Origin: Methanoregula sp.
GTDB lineage: Archaea; Halobacteriota; Methanomicrobia; Methanomicrobiales; Methanospirillaceae
Assembly: GCF_028712425.1 (NCBI RefSeq)
Contig: NZ_JAQTQD010000001.1
Coordinates: forward strand, 87,414 to 151,413
DNA length: 64,000 nucleotides
Direction of reading: 5' to 3'
Part shown: positions 38,940-48,553 of the stretch, one piece after another
Layout: the number at the start of each line of letters is the position of its first letter
Numbering within the stretch: position 1 is the stretch's first letter
Made by a program: the position numbers and the translations under genes
The notes under the pieces: model-generated
The model's input: the letters and a program-made list of their open reading frames with translations, nothing else
Told to the model about the DNA's origin: nothing
Database searches by the model: none

Positions 38940-40039
38940 TGAAAATTCTGATTAGTGTAAATCATCCGGCTCATGTTCATCTTTTCAAGAATTTTATCTG
39001 GAAGATGCAGGAAAAGGGTCATGAATTTCTAATCGTGGCCCGGGACAAAGACAAGACTATTAATTTGCTGGATATTTATGGATTCAAGTATGTCTTGACA
39101 GGAAAGGCGGAGACAACGCCTTTGGGCTATTTAAAAGAGATGATAAAGAGAACAAGGCAGTTTTACTCCCTTATCGGGAAATTTCATCCTCATATCATTC
39201 TTACGCAAATGGATCCATCACCCGGACTTGCCGCAACATTACGAAGGGTTCCTTACATTTGTCTAGCGGATTCAGAACCTGCTAAAATAATATTATACAG
39301 CACGATGCCGTTGACGCAGGCTGTATTAACGCCGGAATCGTTTCGGATGAATTTAGGAAAAAAACAGATTGTGTATGCCGGATATAAAGAACTGGCTTAT
39401 CTCCATCCGAATATCTTCAAACCGGATGTTTCAATATTAGATGAACTTGGTGTACAAAATGGTGAACCATTTATTATCTTGAGATTTGTTTCTTGGGGAG
39501 CACATCATGATATTGGTAAAAAAGGGATCCAGGATAAGCTTGAACTTGTAAAGAAATTAGAAAAATTCGGTCGGATCTTTATTTCTTCTGAAGCCACTCT
39601 TGATGAAAATTTAAAGAAGTATGAACTTACGGTATCATCAGAAAAGATGCATGATGTACTCTATTATGCCAGATTGTTTTTTTGTGACTCACAGACCATG
39701 GCAACGGAAGCCGCAATTTTAGGCACACCTACTGTGAGGTGTAACTCTTTTGTCGGTACAAAAGATATGGGAAATTTTATTGAACTGGAGGAAAAATACG
39801 GACTTGTTTATAACTTTAGTGATGAGAATGCGGCAATTAACTGTGCAATCTCTTTCTTAAATAATCCAAATATTAAGAATGAGTGGGCAAAAAAATTGAA
39901 AATCCTCTTGGGAGATAAAATTGACGTCACTGCATTTTTGGTCTGGTTCATAGAAGCCTATCCCCAAAGTGTGGTGGAAATACGAGAGAATCCAGATTTG
40001 CAATCTTTCTGGGGTCATGTTACGGGAGAAACATTATGA
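38939..40039 (+). CDS. DUF354-family (GT-B-like) glycosyltransferase
   Basis: A 366-residue protein with a GT-B double Rossmann fold. The N-terminal MKILISVNHPAHVHLFKNFI and the C-terminal MATEAAILGTPTVRCNSFVG are both typical of DUF354 proteins, which are common in archaeal surface-polysaccharide clusters and related to UDP-GlcNAc 2-epimerases and MurG-like transferases. No signal or membrane helix. It sits in an overlapping chain of genes and shares an ATGA junction with the next gene. The sugar transferred is unknown. Confidence 0.8.
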   Translation: MKILISVNHPAHVHLFKNFIWKMQEKGHEFLIVARDKDKTINLLDIYGFKYVLTGKAETTPLGYLKEMIKRTRQFYSLIGKFHPHIILTQMDPSPGLAATLRRVPYICLADSEPAKIILYSTMPLTQAVLTPESFRMNLGKKQIVYAGYKELAYLHPNIFKPDVSILDELGVQNGEPFIILRFVSWGAHHDIGKKGIQDKLELVKKLEKFGRIFISSEATLDENLKKYELTVSSEKMHDVLYYARLFFCDSQTMATEAAILGTPTVRCNSFVGTKDMGNFIELEEKYGLVYNFSDENAAINCAISFLNNPNIKNEWAKKLKILLGDKIDVTAFLVWFIEAYPQSVVEIRENPDLQSFWGHVTGETL

Positions 40040-41178
40040 TCAAAAAACAAATTTGTGCAAGATGTGTCTGTGATGATAGCATACCAGGAATCACATTCGA
40101 TAATAACGGAATTTGCAGTCTCTGCAAAAATTATGACCTTATTGAGCACGAGTTCCCTGGTAATGAGATCACGTATAAAAAATTTCAACAGATCGTTGAT
40201 AATATTAAAAACAATCAAAATAAAGCAAAATATGATTGTCTTATTGGAGTTAGTGGGGGAACAGATAGCATCTACACATTATATCTTGCACGAAAATATG
40301 GTCTCAATCCACTTGCGATCCATGTTGATGATGGGAGTGATACGGAAATCTCTGTTCATAATGTTCAAACCGCAGTAAAAAAACTGAATGTTGATTTGTA
40401 TACTGTAAAAATAGATGAGTCTGAACTATCTGATCTCGAATTAGCTTTTTTCAGGGCATCGATTCCTGATGTTGAAACCCCTCCGGATATGGCAATTACT
40501 GCGTCATTGTATCGCTGTGCTGTGCAGTTTGGAATAAAATATATTTTTATTGGAAATTGTTTTAAAACTGAAGGAAAAATGCCGCCCGGTTGGAGTTATG
40601 GTGATGGGAAATACCTGACTGACATTCATAATCGGTTCGGTCATGTTCGTTTGAAGAGTTTCCCAAATCTAATGCTCAGCGATTATCTGTATTATTTCCT
40701 GATTAAGAGGATACAGATTGTCCGTCCTCTCTATTATTTATCATATATTAAATCTGATGTAAAAAAGATACTCGAAAAAGAGTTGGGATGGATTGATTAT
40801 GGTATCGGTCATCATGAATCTCGATATTGTCGATTTGTCCAAGGATATTTCCTACCGAAAAAATTTGGAATTGATAAAAGGAAAATTCATTTTTCAGCAT
40901 TAATTAGATCCAATCAGATGAGCCGACAAGAAGCTTTGATTAAACTTGGATTGCCAGCATGCAGTGATGAAATGGTAAAGGAAGATATTCAATATCTCTG
41001 TACTAATTTTGGTATTAATCAAGATGAGTTTGAGGAGATTATTAATTCTAAACCGAGATCCCAGGCCGAATTCGATTCGTATTATTCTCTGGTTTGTAAA
41101 TTAAAACCACTCATTGAGATTGCATACAAACTGCATTTATTCCCGACGAAGATTTATGGAAGTTATGATCGGAAATGA
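40036..41178 (+). CDS. N-acetyl sugar amidotransferase (PseA/WbpG-like)
   Basis: A 380-residue ATP pyrophosphatase-type enzyme. The PP-loop is SGGTDS at residues 73-78. Cys pairs CARCVC at 7-12 and CSLCKNY at 27-33 probably bind zinc or position the substrate. The family is known to convert an acetyl group on a nucleotide sugar to an acetamidino group, with ammonia supplied by HisH/HisF-like partners; such partners are not encoded nearby, so they may be elsewhere. It starts within an ATGA overlap with the DUF354 gene. Its presence predicts an acetamidino-modified sugar in the surface glycan. Confidence 0.85.
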   Translation: MIKKQICARCVCDDSIPGITFDNNGICSLCKNYDLIEHEFPGNEITYKKFQQIVDNIKNNQNKAKYDCLIGVSGGTDSIYTLYLARKYGLNPLAIHVDDGSDTEISVHNVQTAVKKLNVDLYTVKIDESELSDLELAFFRASIPDVETPPDMAITASLYRCAVQFGIKYIFIGNCFKTEGKMPPGWSYGDGKYLTDIHNRFGHVRLKSFPNLMLSDYLYYFLIKRIQIVRPLYYLSYIKSDVKKILEKELGWIDYGIGHHESRYCRFVQGYFLPKKFGIDKRKIHFSALIRSNQMSRQEALIKLGLPACSDEMVKEDIQYLCTNFGINQDEFEEIINSKPRSQAEFDSYYSLVCKLKPLIEIAYKLHLFPTKIYGSYDRK

Positions 41179-41179
41179 T

Positions 41180-42382
41180 ATGACAGAAAAAATAATGAAC
41201 AATTTCCAAAAGAAATTTTTTTCTGACAAAGTTCTATTAGTCCTGACACCTTGCTATCCAAACAAGGACACCTCTGTAATAGGAGATATGTTTGTAAAAA
41301 CACAACTTGATGAAATAAGAAAATATTTCAAAAAAATTATCGTTATTTCTCCAATCTTATTTTCTTTGGGCCTGTTTTCAAAGGACAGGTTGTGTAGGGA
41401 CTATGCATATGAAAATATTGAAGTATATTACCCTCGTTGCTACTATATTCCAATTTTTTGGTCAGGACCATTTGTCATCGACAATCGCGTAACGGTAATC
41501 GACAAATTTATTTTGGATAAAAAACTTACTTTCGATCTTATTCATTCACATTTTACCTGGCCTTTTGCATATATCGGTTTGAAGCTTAAAGAGAAATATA
41601 GGAAGCCCGTAATCACAACAATTCATGAGAACGGTGACTGGTTTAATCAGGAAGTTCAAATGGCCCATCCCCTCATCAATTTATCTTGGTCAGCTAACGA
41701 TGCTCTCATTAGGGTGAACCAAAAAGACATCCCAATCCTGCAGCGTTATAATAAGAATGTTTATGCAATTCCGAATGCATTTTCCCCGGCTTTTCATCCT
41801 GTTGATATGAGGATTGCACGAAAGAATTTGTCCATTTCTATGGATTCAAAAATAATCTTCTCTTTAGGATTTCTTATTAAGAGGAAGGGATTTAATTACT
41901 TGATCGATGCGATGAAGCAGATCAGTAATCAACGACCGGATGTGGTCTGTTATATCGGGGGGGTGGGCCCCGATCGGTCGAGTTTGCAGGTACAAATCGA
42001 CCGGTTAAACCTCAAACATAAAGTATTCCTTCTTGGATCTATTCCCGGGGATCAACTCACTTTCTGGATAAATGCATCTGATCTTTTCGTACTATCGAGC
42101 CTTAACGAAGGCAATCCGACGGTAATGTTTGAGGTACTTGGATGTGGGAAGCCATTTATTGGAACGAATGTTGGTGGCGTACCAGAAGTTATTTCTTCTG
42201 AAAATTATGGTATTCTCGTTGAACCCGCAAATACTAGTGACCTTGCTAAAAAAATTATGAATGCATTGGATCGAGATTGGGATAGAGATACGATCCTTGC
42301 ATATGCAGAACAGTATTCCGCAGAGAATATTGCTAAAAAAATTATTGACGTATATTTGGATGTTTTAAGGAGAAATAAATGA
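41180..42382 (+). CDS. Family 4 glycosyltransferase
   Basis: About 400 residues with a GT-B fold. N-terminal region: VLLVLTPCYPNKDTSVIGDMFVK. C-terminal donor domain: IFSLGFLIKRKGFNYLI, GGVGPDRSSL and the E-x7-E type motif EGNPTVMFEVLGCGKPF followed by GTNVGGVPEVIS. It transfers a sugar from a nucleotide donor during assembly of the surface glycan. ATG 41180 directly follows the previous stop and has GGAAATGAT before it; earlier in-frame ATGs at 41156 and 41165 are possible. It overlaps the next gene as ATGA. Confidence 0.9.
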   Translation: MTEKIMNNFQKKFFSDKVLLVLTPCYPNKDTSVIGDMFVKTQLDEIRKYFKKIIVISPILFSLGLFSKDRLCRDYAYENIEVYYPRCYYIPIFWSGPFVIDNRVTVIDKFILDKKLTFDLIHSHFTWPFAYIGLKLKEKYRKPVITTIHENGDWFNQEVQMAHPLINLSWSANDALIRVNQKDIPILQRYNKNVYAIPNAFSPAFHPVDMRIARKNLSISMDSKIIFSLGFLIKRKGFNYLIDAMKQISNQRPDVVCYIGGVGPDRSSLQVQIDRLNLKHKVFLLGSIPGDQLTFWINASDLFVLSSLNEGNPTVMFEVLGCGKPFIGTNVGGVPEVISSENYGILVEPANTSDLAKKIMNALDRDWDRDTILAYAEQYSAENIAKKIIDVYLDVLRRNK

Positions 42383-43455
42383 AGGTTGCTCTAATCACAA
42401 ATTATTGGAAGAACAGTGATGGTGGCGGTATCAAGACTTTTCTTGTTAATTTTGTGCAAACTTTGAAGGATGTGGGAACAGATGTTTCCGTAGTTTTCAG
42501 AGACGGCTATGATCCGGAGCAATTCAATGGTGGGAGAAATAAAATTGCATTCTCTTTCAATTGTTTCTGGTACTTATGGAAAATTAAACCAGATGTCATT
42601 CACACTCAAGAAACATGGTACTGTCTCCTGCCAGGTGTAATCTACAAGAAAATTTTTGGATGCAAGTTAATCCATACCTTCCATACCGAACCTGATAAAA
42701 GCTTACAATTATTTGCAAAGACCTTCTTTCAGATTCTCCTGAATACATGTGATTGTGTGACATTTGTTTCAATGAGATTACAAGAGCGAATTATTGAAGT
42801 TGACAGGCTCTCATTCCAAAATACTGCAATTACCTATGCGGGAGTTCCTGCAATTACTGTTTCAGACTACCAAGTAAAGGAATTTAAAAAACAATTTGGT
42901 ATTAGTGATGATTCGATTATTCTTGCAGCAATTGGTATGACGGCTCTTTCCTACAAAGCGGAAGGACTAAAGGTTCTACTTCGGGCCATCCAATTGCTAA
43001 AAGAATCACATCCTGATATTGTACTCATCGTTACAAGAGAGGGAAAATATTCAGATGATGTGAAGGCATTTGCCCACGAGATTGGTTTGGAGAGACATGT
43101 AATTTTTACGGGGAACATCGAGAATCCCTTTATTCCATTGAAGATGAGTAAGATGTATACTCATATAACGTTAGGCGATGGGTTGCCAATAGCATTGTTA
43201 GAAGCGATGTCAATGGGAAAACCTATTATCGCAACACCAATTGCTGGTATCCCAGAAGCGATAGAAAGTGGTACCAATGGGTTTTTGGTAGAACCGAATC
43301 CCGAAAAAATTGCTGAAAAAATTGATTTTCTTCTTCAGAACCCCGAAACATGTGAAAAAATATCTCAAAATGCTCATTACACTGCAAAAAACAAATTTTC
43401 ATGGGAAAATGCAACAAAGAGATTTATATTATTATACCATGGAGAGTGCAGATAG
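42379..43455 (+). CDS. Family 4 glycosyltransferase
   Basis: A 358-residue GT-B glycosyltransferase. The acceptor domain begins MKVALITNYWKNSDGGGIKTFLVNF; the donor domain has IGMTALSYKAEGLKVLLRA, GDGLPIALLEAMSMGKPI (the Glu-containing donor motif) and ATPIAGIPEAIESGTNGFLV. It is distinct enough from its upstream neighbour to use a different acceptor. It is the last of a run of genes joined by overlaps or very short gaps. Confidence 0.9.
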   Translation: MKVALITNYWKNSDGGGIKTFLVNFVQTLKDVGTDVSVVFRDGYDPEQFNGGRNKIAFSFNCFWYLWKIKPDVIHTQETWYCLLPGVIYKKIFGCKLIHTFHTEPDKSLQLFAKTFFQILLNTCDCVTFVSMRLQERIIEVDRLSFQNTAITYAGVPAITVSDYQVKEFKKQFGISDDSIILAAIGMTALSYKAEGLKVLLRAIQLLKESHPDIVLIVTREGKYSDDVKAFAHEIGLERHVIFTGNIENPFIPLKMSKMYTHITLGDGLPIALLEAMSMGKPIIATPIAGIPEAIESGTNGFLVEPNPEKIAEKIDFLLQNPETCEKISQNAHYTAKNKFSWENATKRFILLYHGECR

Positions 43456-43478
43456 ATTATAAATTCGCCGTGATTTGT

Positions 43479-45293
43479 ATGGTTTTTTCTATTCAACTCC
43501 CTACATTCTCCCAATCGAATTCTAGAATGATTCAAATTATTTCTTCTCGCCTTAAAAAAGAATGGATGTTGAAAATCCTATTGACAACAGGATATTTCTT
43601 AACAATACATAATTTCCTTGTCTTATTTTTTTGTGTACCTCAAGGATATATTGTAGATATCTATTCGGCACTACCCCTTAATTTTTTCTTGTCATTGATC
43701 GTTTGTTATGGAATAGGATCTACAACGATATTTTGTGGCCAGGGAATTTACAGAAAACTTGGCATATTATTAATTATTTTCTCGTATTCTGCAGTCCTCA
43801 TTATTCCATATATGCTTGGCTATTACTCAATGGGGCGAGCAGATGACATGTCATATATTGGCGAATATCTCCAGATTAGTACCTCTGGCAGTATTTCTGG
43901 GTGGGATATTTATCCAGCCAGCCATATTATTGGCGCTGCTCTCTCAATAGTAACAGGCCTTGATCCCCATATTATCTCTTTCGTAATTCCGCTTGTTTGT
44001 TCCTTCCTTTTTGCAGGAGGACTGTTTTTTTGCTGTTGTCTTTTCCTCGAAGATCAGATTCTTATTAATATTGCCATCCCCGCATCATTTATTTTTTATC
44101 TCGGTCCTTATAATTTTCTAAATGTTCCACATGGTTTATTTTTTGCAATTATTCCTCTTATCCTCTATCTAGTGTTCAAATTTATCAAACATCAAAATTT
44201 TATTAATACCGTATTAGTATTTCCTTTCATACTTCTTGTTCCATTTATGCACCCATTCATTGTTTTTTTGGTAGTTTCTACATTTCTCGCTTTAATAATA
44301 TTCAGCCAAATTCTTAAAAAAGTTGAAAATTTGAACTATTTACGAATTCTGCACTTATTCTTAATGGTTGTAATTGGATTTCTTTCGTGGTTTATTTTAT
44401 GTTCAACACTCATGGGGGACTTTTACCAAAGTTATCGATCTTATCTGCAGAGAGTAACGGAACCGGTTTTTTTCGAGACCACTGCTAAATTGACCCGTAT
44501 AAATATGAATCCCGATAAACTTTTTAAATTGTTGACGGTATACTATGGACGTTATACAATTCCACTTCTGATTATAATAATCGCTATTATTATCATCTAT
44601 TTAAAACGAGACAGAATTTCCCTTGTTTTAAAAAATTATATATCTTTTTGGGCTTTTTTTTACCTGTTTTTTTTAATGTTAGAACTAATCCTTTTTTTCA
44701 ATCCAATAATTTCTCATCAATCAGATCGATTAACAAATTTAAATTTTATTATCTACGCTCAGGTGCCGCTATTTGTTGTATCTCTTTATGTGATTTCCAT
44801 GAGATTTAAATCCCCGCTAGTAAAAATATTTTTATTTTTATTGATATTATCTGGTATATGGAGCCTGAGTCTTTTTGGTACTTTTAATTCACCAAATATT
44901 TTTAAAACAAATGATGCCTTGACCAATAATGAAATCCACGGAATGAAATGGTTCTTTGGAACAAAGATTACTGAAAAAGTATTAACTCCCTTGAGTTCAA
45001 TCAGAAGGTTTCAGGATTTATTATCAGATAAAAATTATGATTCAATTGTAATGGTACCTGATCATTTTGGTTATTCAGATAACACTCAATCATTCACGGA
45101 AATAAATTTAAAACATGGTGAACAAAGTTATGTCGTTTTACTGACAATTGATGAACTTATGTATCAGAAAATCCCGGGATATATCGAAGTTGGCAGATAT
45201 ACTGAAACAGATTATTCTCGATTTAGAAATGATCAATCGATTAATGCGAAAATTTACGATAGCCTTAATGTCCAGATATTTGATATATGTTAA
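43479..45293 (+). CDS. Large multi-pass membrane protein of the polysaccharide locus
   Basis: About 600 residues with roughly ten to twelve hydrophobic helices spread over residues 30-460, then a hydrophilic C-terminal domain of about 130 residues (from NSPNIFKTN) that probably lies outside the cell. An early loop contains MGRADDMSYIGEY, whose paired Asp residues resemble the first-loop acidic motif of GT-C glycosyltransferases that use lipid-linked sugars. The C-terminal end IYDSLNVQIFDIC resembles other archaeal membrane proteins in such loci. A GT-C transferase or polymerase role is inference. Start is uncertain: 43479 follows the previous stop by 23 bases; 43527 and 43566 are alternatives. 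A hairpin terminator follows. Confidence 0.65.
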   Translation: MVFSIQLPTFSQSNSRMIQIISSRLKKEWMLKILLTTGYFLTIHNFLVLFFCVPQGYIVDIYSALPLNFFLSLIVCYGIGSTTIFCGQGIYRKLGILLIIFSYSAVLIIPYMLGYYSMGRADDMSYIGEYLQISTSGSISGWDIYPASHIIGAALSIVTGLDPHIISFVIPLVCSFLFAGGLFFCCCLFLEDQILINIAIPASFIFYLGPYNFLNVPHGLFFAIIPLILYLVFKFIKHQNFINTVLVFPFILLVPFMHPFIVFLVVSTFLALIIFSQILKKVENLNYLRILHLFLMVVIGFLSWFILCSTLMGDFYQSYRSYLQRVTEPVFFETTAKLTRINMNPDKLFKLLTVYYGRYTIPLLIIIIAIIIIYLKRDRISLVLKNYISFWAFFYLFFLMLELILFFNPIISHQSDRLTNLNFIIYAQVPLFVVSLYVISMRFKSPLVKIFLFLLILSGIWSLSLFGTFNSPNIFKTNDALTNNEIHGMKWFFGTKITEKVLTPLSSIRRFQDLLSDKNYDSIVMVPDHFGYSDNTQSFTEINLKHGEQSYVVLLTIDELMYQKIPGYIEVGRYTETDYSRFRNDQSINAKIYDSLNVQIFDIC

Positions 45294-45308
45294 TTAATAA
45301 TGTAAAGT

Positions 45309-45337
45309 AAAGACCTATAAATTGAAAGGTCTTTTTT
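45309..45337 (+). terminator. Hairpin plus T-run terminator
   Basis: An 8-bp perfect stem AAAGACCT/AGGTCTTT with a 10-base loop is followed directly by more T residues. It lies 15 bases after the membrane protein gene and before the methyltransferase, marking the end of the main transcript. Such a bacterial-style terminator is unusual for archaea and agrees with the foreign look of the island. Confidence 0.65.
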
Positions 45338-45355
45338 AATTGTAGGACTCACAAT

Positions 45356-46297
45356 ATGCCAGTAAAATTATGCCCAATATGTTGTTCAGAATCCGATTTC
45401 CTTTGTTCACTTCCATCGGATTATTTGAAAAACGAATTAGAAAATAATTTCAACAAAAAAATACCTGAAACCGTAGAAATAATTGATTATTCCATCTATA
45501 AATGTCGACAATGTTCATTAGAATGGGCTGATCCTTCAGTACCAGGATCAACCGAATTTTATGCATGGATCACGAACCAATCTGATTACTATCCTACAAA
45601 AAGATGGGAATGGGATATTCTGCTTGATGAAATGAAAAAGAGAAATAAAAAACAGATTTCACTATTGGAGATTGGTTGTGGAAATGGTGAGTTTTTAAAA
45701 ACAATTCGACAAAAATTAATTGTTCACGGAATAGGTCTTGATACTAGTTTACAATCAATTGAAAAATGTAAGAAACAAGATTTGATAGCATATTGTGAAA
45801 ATATTGATTTATTCTCTCAAAGAGAAGAGTATCAAAATTTTTTTGATTACGTTGTCATATTTCATTGTCTCGAACACATCAGTAATCCTAAAGATCTTAT
45901 TAATTCAATACTCCCATTATTGCGAGATAATGGTAAAATTTTTATTAGCGTTCCTTTCTCCCCCACATCATACGAAACTTTTTTATTCGATCCTCTGAAT
46001 AACCCCCCACACCATTTAACGCGATGGAATTATTCATCATGTCTACAACTTGCCAGTGAGGTAAATTTGAAAATAAAAATATCAATGCCAAAATCAAAAC
46101 CTGCATGGTATCGGACATTTTCGAATTTTGAAAAATTTTGTAAAAACAAAACGAAGAAAAATACATTTTTTTTCACTTTATTGCATATTCTAAAAAATCC
46201 ATATGAAATATATAATGAATATTATCTTCAAAAAAATAGAGTCCGAATTAACAATCAAACCACAGCGAATGTGATATTAATTGAATTGTATAAATAA
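45356..46297 (+). CDS. SAM-dependent methyltransferase with N-terminal zinc-finger-like motif
   Basis: A 313-residue class I methyltransferase. The first 60 residues have two Cys pairs (CPICC near the start and YKCRQCSLEW) as in the zinc-binding N terminus of sugar C-methyltransferase-like proteins. Motif I is LLEIGCGNGEFLKT (about 102-115), and the post-motif VIFHCLEHISNPKDLI is typical. It probably methylates a sugar of the surface glycan. It is preceded by a terminator, so has its own promoter, and converges on the next gene with only two bases between their stop codons. Confidence 0.8.
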   Translation: MPVKLCPICCSESDFLCSLPSDYLKNELENNFNKKIPETVEIIDYSIYKCRQCSLEWADPSVPGSTEFYAWITNQSDYYPTKRWEWDILLDEMKKRNKKQISLLEIGCGNGEFLKTIRQKLIVHGIGLDTSLQSIEKCKKQDLIAYCENIDLFSQREEYQNFFDYVVIFHCLEHISNPKDLINSILPLLRDNGKIFISVPFSPTSYETFLFDPLNNPPHHLTRWNYSSCLQLASEVNLKIKISMPKSKPAWYRTFSNFEKFCKNKTKKNTFFFTLLHILKNPYEIYNEYYLQKNRVRINNQTTANVILIELYK

Positions 46298-46299
46298 TA

Positions 46300-47124
46300 T
46301 CATACGATTTTTTTCACTGATACGTTAAGTGTAAAAACTTTGTTCGGAACGCTAGGGAAATCGAATGTTTTTGTAATAAATTTTCTTCTGATGAATATTG
46401 CACAGAGTGAATTAGATACATGAAATATATTATCTCTAAATTCTGGTGGACATCCCCCCATGATTCCTGCCAATGTTTCCCATCTAATGCGTTCGGGCGT
46501 ATGTCCATAATCATGCCAAATAATAACAGAATCGTCGTTTTTAAGTAATTTAAATGCATTTTGGGTATCTGATATTATAGCATCCTCACTATGATCTCCA
46601 TCAATAAATATGATATCAAATTTTTTATTAATTGACCCAAAATCAAAGTTATTTGAATTTGCTCCGATATGAATAACATTTTTTAATTTTTCTGAAAAAA
46701 ATCTCATTGATCTTACCATTTCTTCTGAATATCCTTCTTTTAAAAGATCTTCTTTTGCTAAACTTATGGAATAACATTCTTCAGCAAATGGTGATACATT
46801 TGCAATACTTTCCCCCCTCCAGGTTCCAATCTCCAGATATTGACAGTGATCATACTTTTTTGCTAGTGAGTTTAGCAGAAGATAATCAATTGGCGTGGAT
46901 CCATCACTTAAAAAACTGATGGGATAGACTGTATCGACAAATTCGGGCAAAAGATCTAATAAATCTAATGTTGGTAAACCTCGTTCAAAACCATATTTTT
47001 GAATTATCCGTTTTCGTATTACAACCTCATCTGTTAAAACATTACCAATTGAACTAGGATTTGTTATAATTGTTCGAAATATTTGAATGATATGATGACC
47101 TTTTCGTATCCACTTATTATTCAT
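46300..47124 (-). CDS. Class I methyltransferase (Methyltransf_24-like)
   Basis: A 274-residue SAM-dependent enzyme. Motif I is YLEIGTWRGESIANV; the acidic motif FDIIFIDGDHSEDAI is characteristic of the Methyltransf_24/cephalosporin hydroxylase-like group often found in polysaccharide clusters, where members O-methylate sugars. VIIWHDYGHTPE follows. The sequence is AT-rich like the rest of the island. It reads toward the other methyltransferase and has no co-directional neighbour overlapping it. Confidence 0.8.
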   Translation of the reverse strand: MNNKWIRKGHHIIQIFRTIITNPSSIGNVLTDEVVIRKRIIQKYGFERGLPTLDLLDLLPEFVDTVYPISFLSDGSTPIDYLLLNSLAKKYDHCQYLEIGTWRGESIANVSPFAEECYSISLAKEDLLKEGYSEEMVRSMRFFSEKLKNVIHIGANSNNFDFGSINKKFDIIFIDGDHSEDAIISDTQNAFKLLKNDDSVIIWHDYGHTPERIRWETLAGIMGGCPPEFRDNIFHVSNSLCAIFIRRKFITKTFDFPSVPNKVFTLNVSVKKIV

Positions 47125-47260
47125 ACATCCATTCCGGATTTAAAAAGATTTTATTTTATCGGATCATTTTTTTTATCACCCAATCAGAAATCATTAGATT
47201 TTATTTTCGTGCTAGTTGGGATAAATATTAAGAAAAAATGAAAATGGATAATATGTTAGA

Positions 47261-48532
47261 TTATACCAAAGGGGTATGCAAACATTTGTTAATTATCCTG
47301 ATGAGAATCAAGAAAATGATAATAATTGTGGCACTTGTCGCCATTGCTGCTCCAACAATTCCAAAGATCGGGATTAATAATAAATTTATGATGATGTTTA
47401 TCACGAGACCTACGACACCCACATAGAAACTGACCTGTACCTTTCCGATACTTGAGAGTGTGGTTCCAACCGCTGCAAATGATGCACCAATCGCATATCC
47501 TGATAACAATATCAATAAAGGAATGTATGATGCCAAAAAAATGTCACCAAACAAGAGAATTATGACATATGGCCCAAAAACTGCAATAACTATTGCACTA
47601 CCCGCAGTAAGAAGAAAACTTTTCTTGAGTGTAGAATAAAAGACACGGCGAACTCCTTCAATATCTCCCTTTCCGTATAATGATGCAATTACTGGGTTCG
47701 TTACTGTCTGTATAGCCCCGGGAATTAATACTAATATTTGGGCAAGAATCGCAGCAACCGCATAAATACCAACATCTGATGGAGATAAGAAGTAACCCAT
47801 AAGAATGATACTCATTTGTGTATTAAGAAACGAAACAGAATCGCCAAGCACTATATAAAATCCAAAAAACGTTGTATCTCGTAATGCTGAATAAATCCAA
47901 AAAAAACTCGTTTGAAGATATTCTCGAATCAGAATCGGGCTTAAGATTCCTATCACAATGGTAGGTGCAACAAATCCTATCACGGCCCCTGTAATCCCTC
48001 TGTCAAAGAACAGTACTAAGATTGTTGACGTTACGAGAATAGTAACATTCTGGATGACATTTAAAAATGCATAAAGATGCATTTTTCGAAAACCATTTAA
48101 TGTTCCAAGCACTGCTTTCTGAATCGCGATGAACGGGAGGCTAATCGCTATCAAATGGAGCAATCCCACTAATTCCGGAACCTTAAAAAAAGAAATAGCA
48201 ATAAATGGTGCAAAGATGAAGAGTATAATGCACATAAGGGTACCGGTTATAATCGAACTGGTCAGCCCGGATGATACGTAATTACGGACGGTTGTAGTAT
48301 TATCAATAAATTCAGCGACGTATTTTGTTAATGCAGATCCAATCCCAAATGCCGCGAACTGCATTCCGAAAAGATATATTGTGAATGCAAGAGTATAGAT
48401 CCCAAGTCCCTCTGGTCCGAGTTCCCTCCCAAATATAATTCTAAGAATGAAATGAGCTAATGATGCTGTAATTATACTAATGAAAGCCCATTGAACATCC
48501 ACCATTGCTTTACTTAGGGATATTTTTGGCAA
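47261..48532 (-). CDS. Oligosaccharide flippase (Wzx/MATE-like)
   Basis: A 423-residue protein with about 12 hydrophobic helices and few charged loops. The N terminus (KISLSKAMVDVQWAFISI) and IIFGRELGPEGLGIYTLAFT match the polysaccharide biosynthesis protein family RfbX/Wzx. It would move lipid-linked repeat units of the surface glycan across the membrane. It is on the opposite strand to the glycosyltransferases and 21 bp downstream of wecB, with which it may be co-transcribed. Confidence 0.88.
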   Translation of the reverse strand: MPKISLSKAMVDVQWAFISIITASLAHFILRIIFGRELGPEGLGIYTLAFTIYLFGMQFAAFGIGSALTKYVAEFIDNTTTVRNYVSSGLTSSIITGTLMCIILFIFAPFIAISFFKVPELVGLLHLIAISLPFIAIQKAVLGTLNGFRKMHLYAFLNVIQNVTILVTSTILVLFFDRGITGAVIGFVAPTIVIGILSPILIREYLQTSFFWIYSALRDTTFFGFYIVLGDSVSFLNTQMSIILMGYFLSPSDVGIYAVAAILAQILVLIPGAIQTVTNPVIASLYGKGDIEGVRRVFYSTLKKSFLLTAGSAIVIAVFGPYVIILLFGDIFLASYIPLLILLSGYAIGASFAAVGTTLSSIGKVQVSFYVGVVGLVINIIINLLLIPIFGIVGAAMATSATIIIIFLILIRIINKCLHTPLV

Positions 48533-48553
48533 CTGCAGACAAACTCACCTTTT

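Larger units (their letters stand above)
36680..48540. other. AT-rich island carrying the polysaccharide genes
   Basis: From just after the tandem glycosyltransferase to just before wecB, base composition drops sharply: runs of A and T, frequent AAA, AAT, ATA and TTT codons, and abundant poly-T within genes, against about 50-55% GC on both sides. All genes inside belong to surface glycan assembly. The borders coincide with gene borders, and no integrase or tRNA lies at either end. Transfer from a low-GC archaeon or bacterium is the simplest reading. Confidence 0.75.
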
